This document shows, one piece after another, positions 62,984-64,000 of a stretch of 64,000 nt of DNA. The notes under the pieces were generated by a model, which saw only the letters and a list, made by a program, of their open reading frames with translations, was not told where the DNA came from and ran no database searches. This DNA is from Sporocytophaga myxococcoides (GTDB lineage: Bacteria; Bacteroidota; Bacteroidia; Cytophagales; Cytophagaceae): positions 166,447-230,446 of the forward strand of contig NZ_BBLT01000011.1 of NCBI RefSeq assembly GCF_000775915.1, given 5' to 3'. The position numbers and the translations under genes are program-made. Every line of letters begins with the position of its first letter. Position 1 is the first letter of the stretch.

Positions 62984-63859
62984 ATGTCCAATATTAAACT
63001 TATTATAGAAGAACGTCCGACACACATAGGAAAATTTATGGTCGGACGTTTACTACCATTCAGAGAAAAAAGGATGGTTGGTCCCTTCATATTCATTGAT
63101 CATATGGGACCTGCAAAAATGAGTGAAACAGAAAATATTGATGTGCCCCCTCATCCGCATATAGGGCTTTCTACGTTGACATATCTTTTCGAAGGAAGCA
63201 TCATGCATAGAGATAGTCTTGGAGTGGAAATGGAAATAAAACCAGGCGCAGTCAACTGGATGACAGCAGGAAAGGGGATAGTGCATTCCGAAAGAACTCC
63301 TGAATATTTAAGAGGTTCAGATAAAGTTTTGCATGGATTGCAGATCTGGGTTGCTTTGCCAAAAGCTCATGAAAAGGATGAACCTTCGTTTGTGCATGTA
63401 GAAGAATCCGGAATTCCTGAATGGAATAAAGATGGTGTTCATTTCAAACTAATAGCGGGAGAAGTCTTTGGTAAGAAATCGCCGGTGCCTGTTTATAGTC
63501 CACTTTATCTTTTGGAGCTAAAGACGACGGTATCAGGGGCAAAATTATCCATAGGTAACGTGCTTTTTGGAGAAAGTGCGATGTATATACTTGAAGGAAG
63601 TGTAAGCAGCGAAGGCAATAACTTCGGGCCAAAGCAAATTCTGGTTGCTAAAGATGCTTCACTTTGTGAATTTGAAATGGGTGAAAATACCACTATATAT
63701 ATTTTTGGTGGAGAGCCTTTTGATGAAGAAAGATTTATCTACTGGAATTTTGTAGCTTCGGACAAAGACACTATAGAAAGGGCCAAGGAAGATTGGAAAG
63801 AGATGAGGTTTCCTAAGATTAAGGGGGAGACGGATTTTGTGCCGTTGCCGGTGAGGTAA
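62984..63859 (+). CDS. Pirin family protein (second copy)
   Basis: A 291-residue bicupin only distantly similar to the first pirin. Metal ligands are His57, His59, His101 and Glu103 (PPHPHIGLSTLTYLFEG and GKGIVHSERTP), close in position to those of human pirin. VNWMTAGKGIVHSERTPEY is the family signature. The two copies differ widely in sequence, so this is not a recent duplication; they may act on different ligands. A hairpin follows the stop codon. Confidence 0.92.
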   Translation: MSNIKLIIEERPTHIGKFMVGRLLPFREKRMVGPFIFIDHMGPAKMSETENIDVPPHPHIGLSTLTYLFEGSIMHRDSLGVEMEIKPGAVNWMTAGKGIVHSERTPEYLRGSDKVLHGLQIWVALPKAHEKDEPSFVHVEESGIPEWNKDGVHFKLIAGEVFGKKSPVPVYSPLYLLELKTTVSGAKLSIGNVLFGESAMYILEGSVSSEGNNFGPKQILVAKDASLCEFEMGENTTIYIFGGEPFDEERFIYWNFVASDKDTIERAKEDWKEMRFPKIKGETDFVPLPVR

Positions 63860-63883
63860 GTGCTTAAAAGAGCAAGGGTGTGA

Positions 63884-63939
63884 GAAAGAGCAACAGGTTG
63901 TAGCTTTTTTAATGAATTGTCTTGCTGTTGCTCATTTCT
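63884..63939 (+). terminator. Possible terminator after the pirin genes
   Basis: GAAAGAGCAACAG pairs with CTGTTGCTCATTTC with one bulged base, leaving a loop of about 28 bases, then a T-rich stretch (TTTCTTTTG). The loop is long, so the call is weak. The last 60 bases of the window show nothing else I can name. Confidence 0.4.
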
Positions 63940-64000
63940 TTTGCTGTCCAAGCCCTCACGTCCAAGCGGCCATCCCGATGTTAAATCGAAACGTGTCTAC

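Noticed and set aside
1..64000. tRNA, rRNA, CRISPR array, insertion sequence or prophage
   Set aside because: I looked for cloverleaf ends, rRNA cores, regularly spaced repeats, transposase or integrase motifs and phage structural genes and found none that I can support.

Overview
The window is about 36-38% G+C by eye and looks like chromosomal DNA of a Bacteroidota bacterium, most likely a Cytophagales relative of Cytophaga or Sporocytophaga (inference). The grounds are the TTTG / TAnnTTTG promoters typical of the phylum, frequent TTG starts, DUF4834 and DUF1802 proteins, a CarB without the C-terminal regulatory domain, and many short AT-rich intergenic hairpins. I saw no rRNA, tRNA, CRISPR array, prophage or insertion sequence. 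The content is mostly housekeeping, broken by a few accessory clusters.

Layout. 0-7.3 kb: the 3' part of tatC, rpiB, a polytopic membrane protein on the other strand, rbfA, a LolC/E-type permease and a large SNF2 helicase. 7.5-9.4 kb: a methyltransferase, a small exported protein and a DUF1802 protein, all on the minus strand. 9.5-13.4 kb: a type III polyketide synthase cluster (flavoprotein, UbiA prenyltransferase, PKS and methyltransferase). 13.7-19.7 kb: a marR-adaptor-RND-TolC efflux operon. 20.3-21.6 kb: a SAM-I riboswitch, a possible Cys-Cys leader peptide and metX. 21.9-25.8 kb: an AsmA-family protein and a SprT-like metalloprotein. 25.9-32.4 kb: central metabolism, with class II and class I fructose-bisphosphate aldolases on either side of accD, then carB.

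32.6-36.9 kb: a three-gene glycosylation operon with two GT-C membrane transferases and one polyprenyl-phosphate-sugar synthase-like GT2; the first GT-C enzyme ends in a duplicated 95-residue unit. 37.2-44 kb: tpiA, prmA and a secreted 1685-residue protein of unknown function. 44-51 kb: plsY, anmK and then an envelope run (coaX, outer-membrane protein, lptC, small membrane protein, SurA/PpiD-type chaperone). 51-54.2 kb, minus strand: RDD protein, cytochrome b5-like protein, amino-sugar kinase, murQ and a hypothetical; with anmK this gives a cell-wall amino-sugar recycling set. 54.2-60.4 kb, plus strand: a SpoIIM-family protein, two membrane proteins, DUF4350, MoxR ATPase and DUF58, a tightly overlapping unit. 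60.5-64 kb: a frameshifted lipoprotein gene, a FrnE-like DsbA protein and two tandem pirins.

The most promising points for follow-up are the SAM riboswitch whose closing helix ends on the start codon of a Cys-Cys leader peptide before metX, the PKS plus UbiA cluster, the duplicated domain on the GT-C enzyme, the huge secreted protein behind prmA, and several symmetric or repeated sites placed over promoters (rbfA, marR, carB, pirins).
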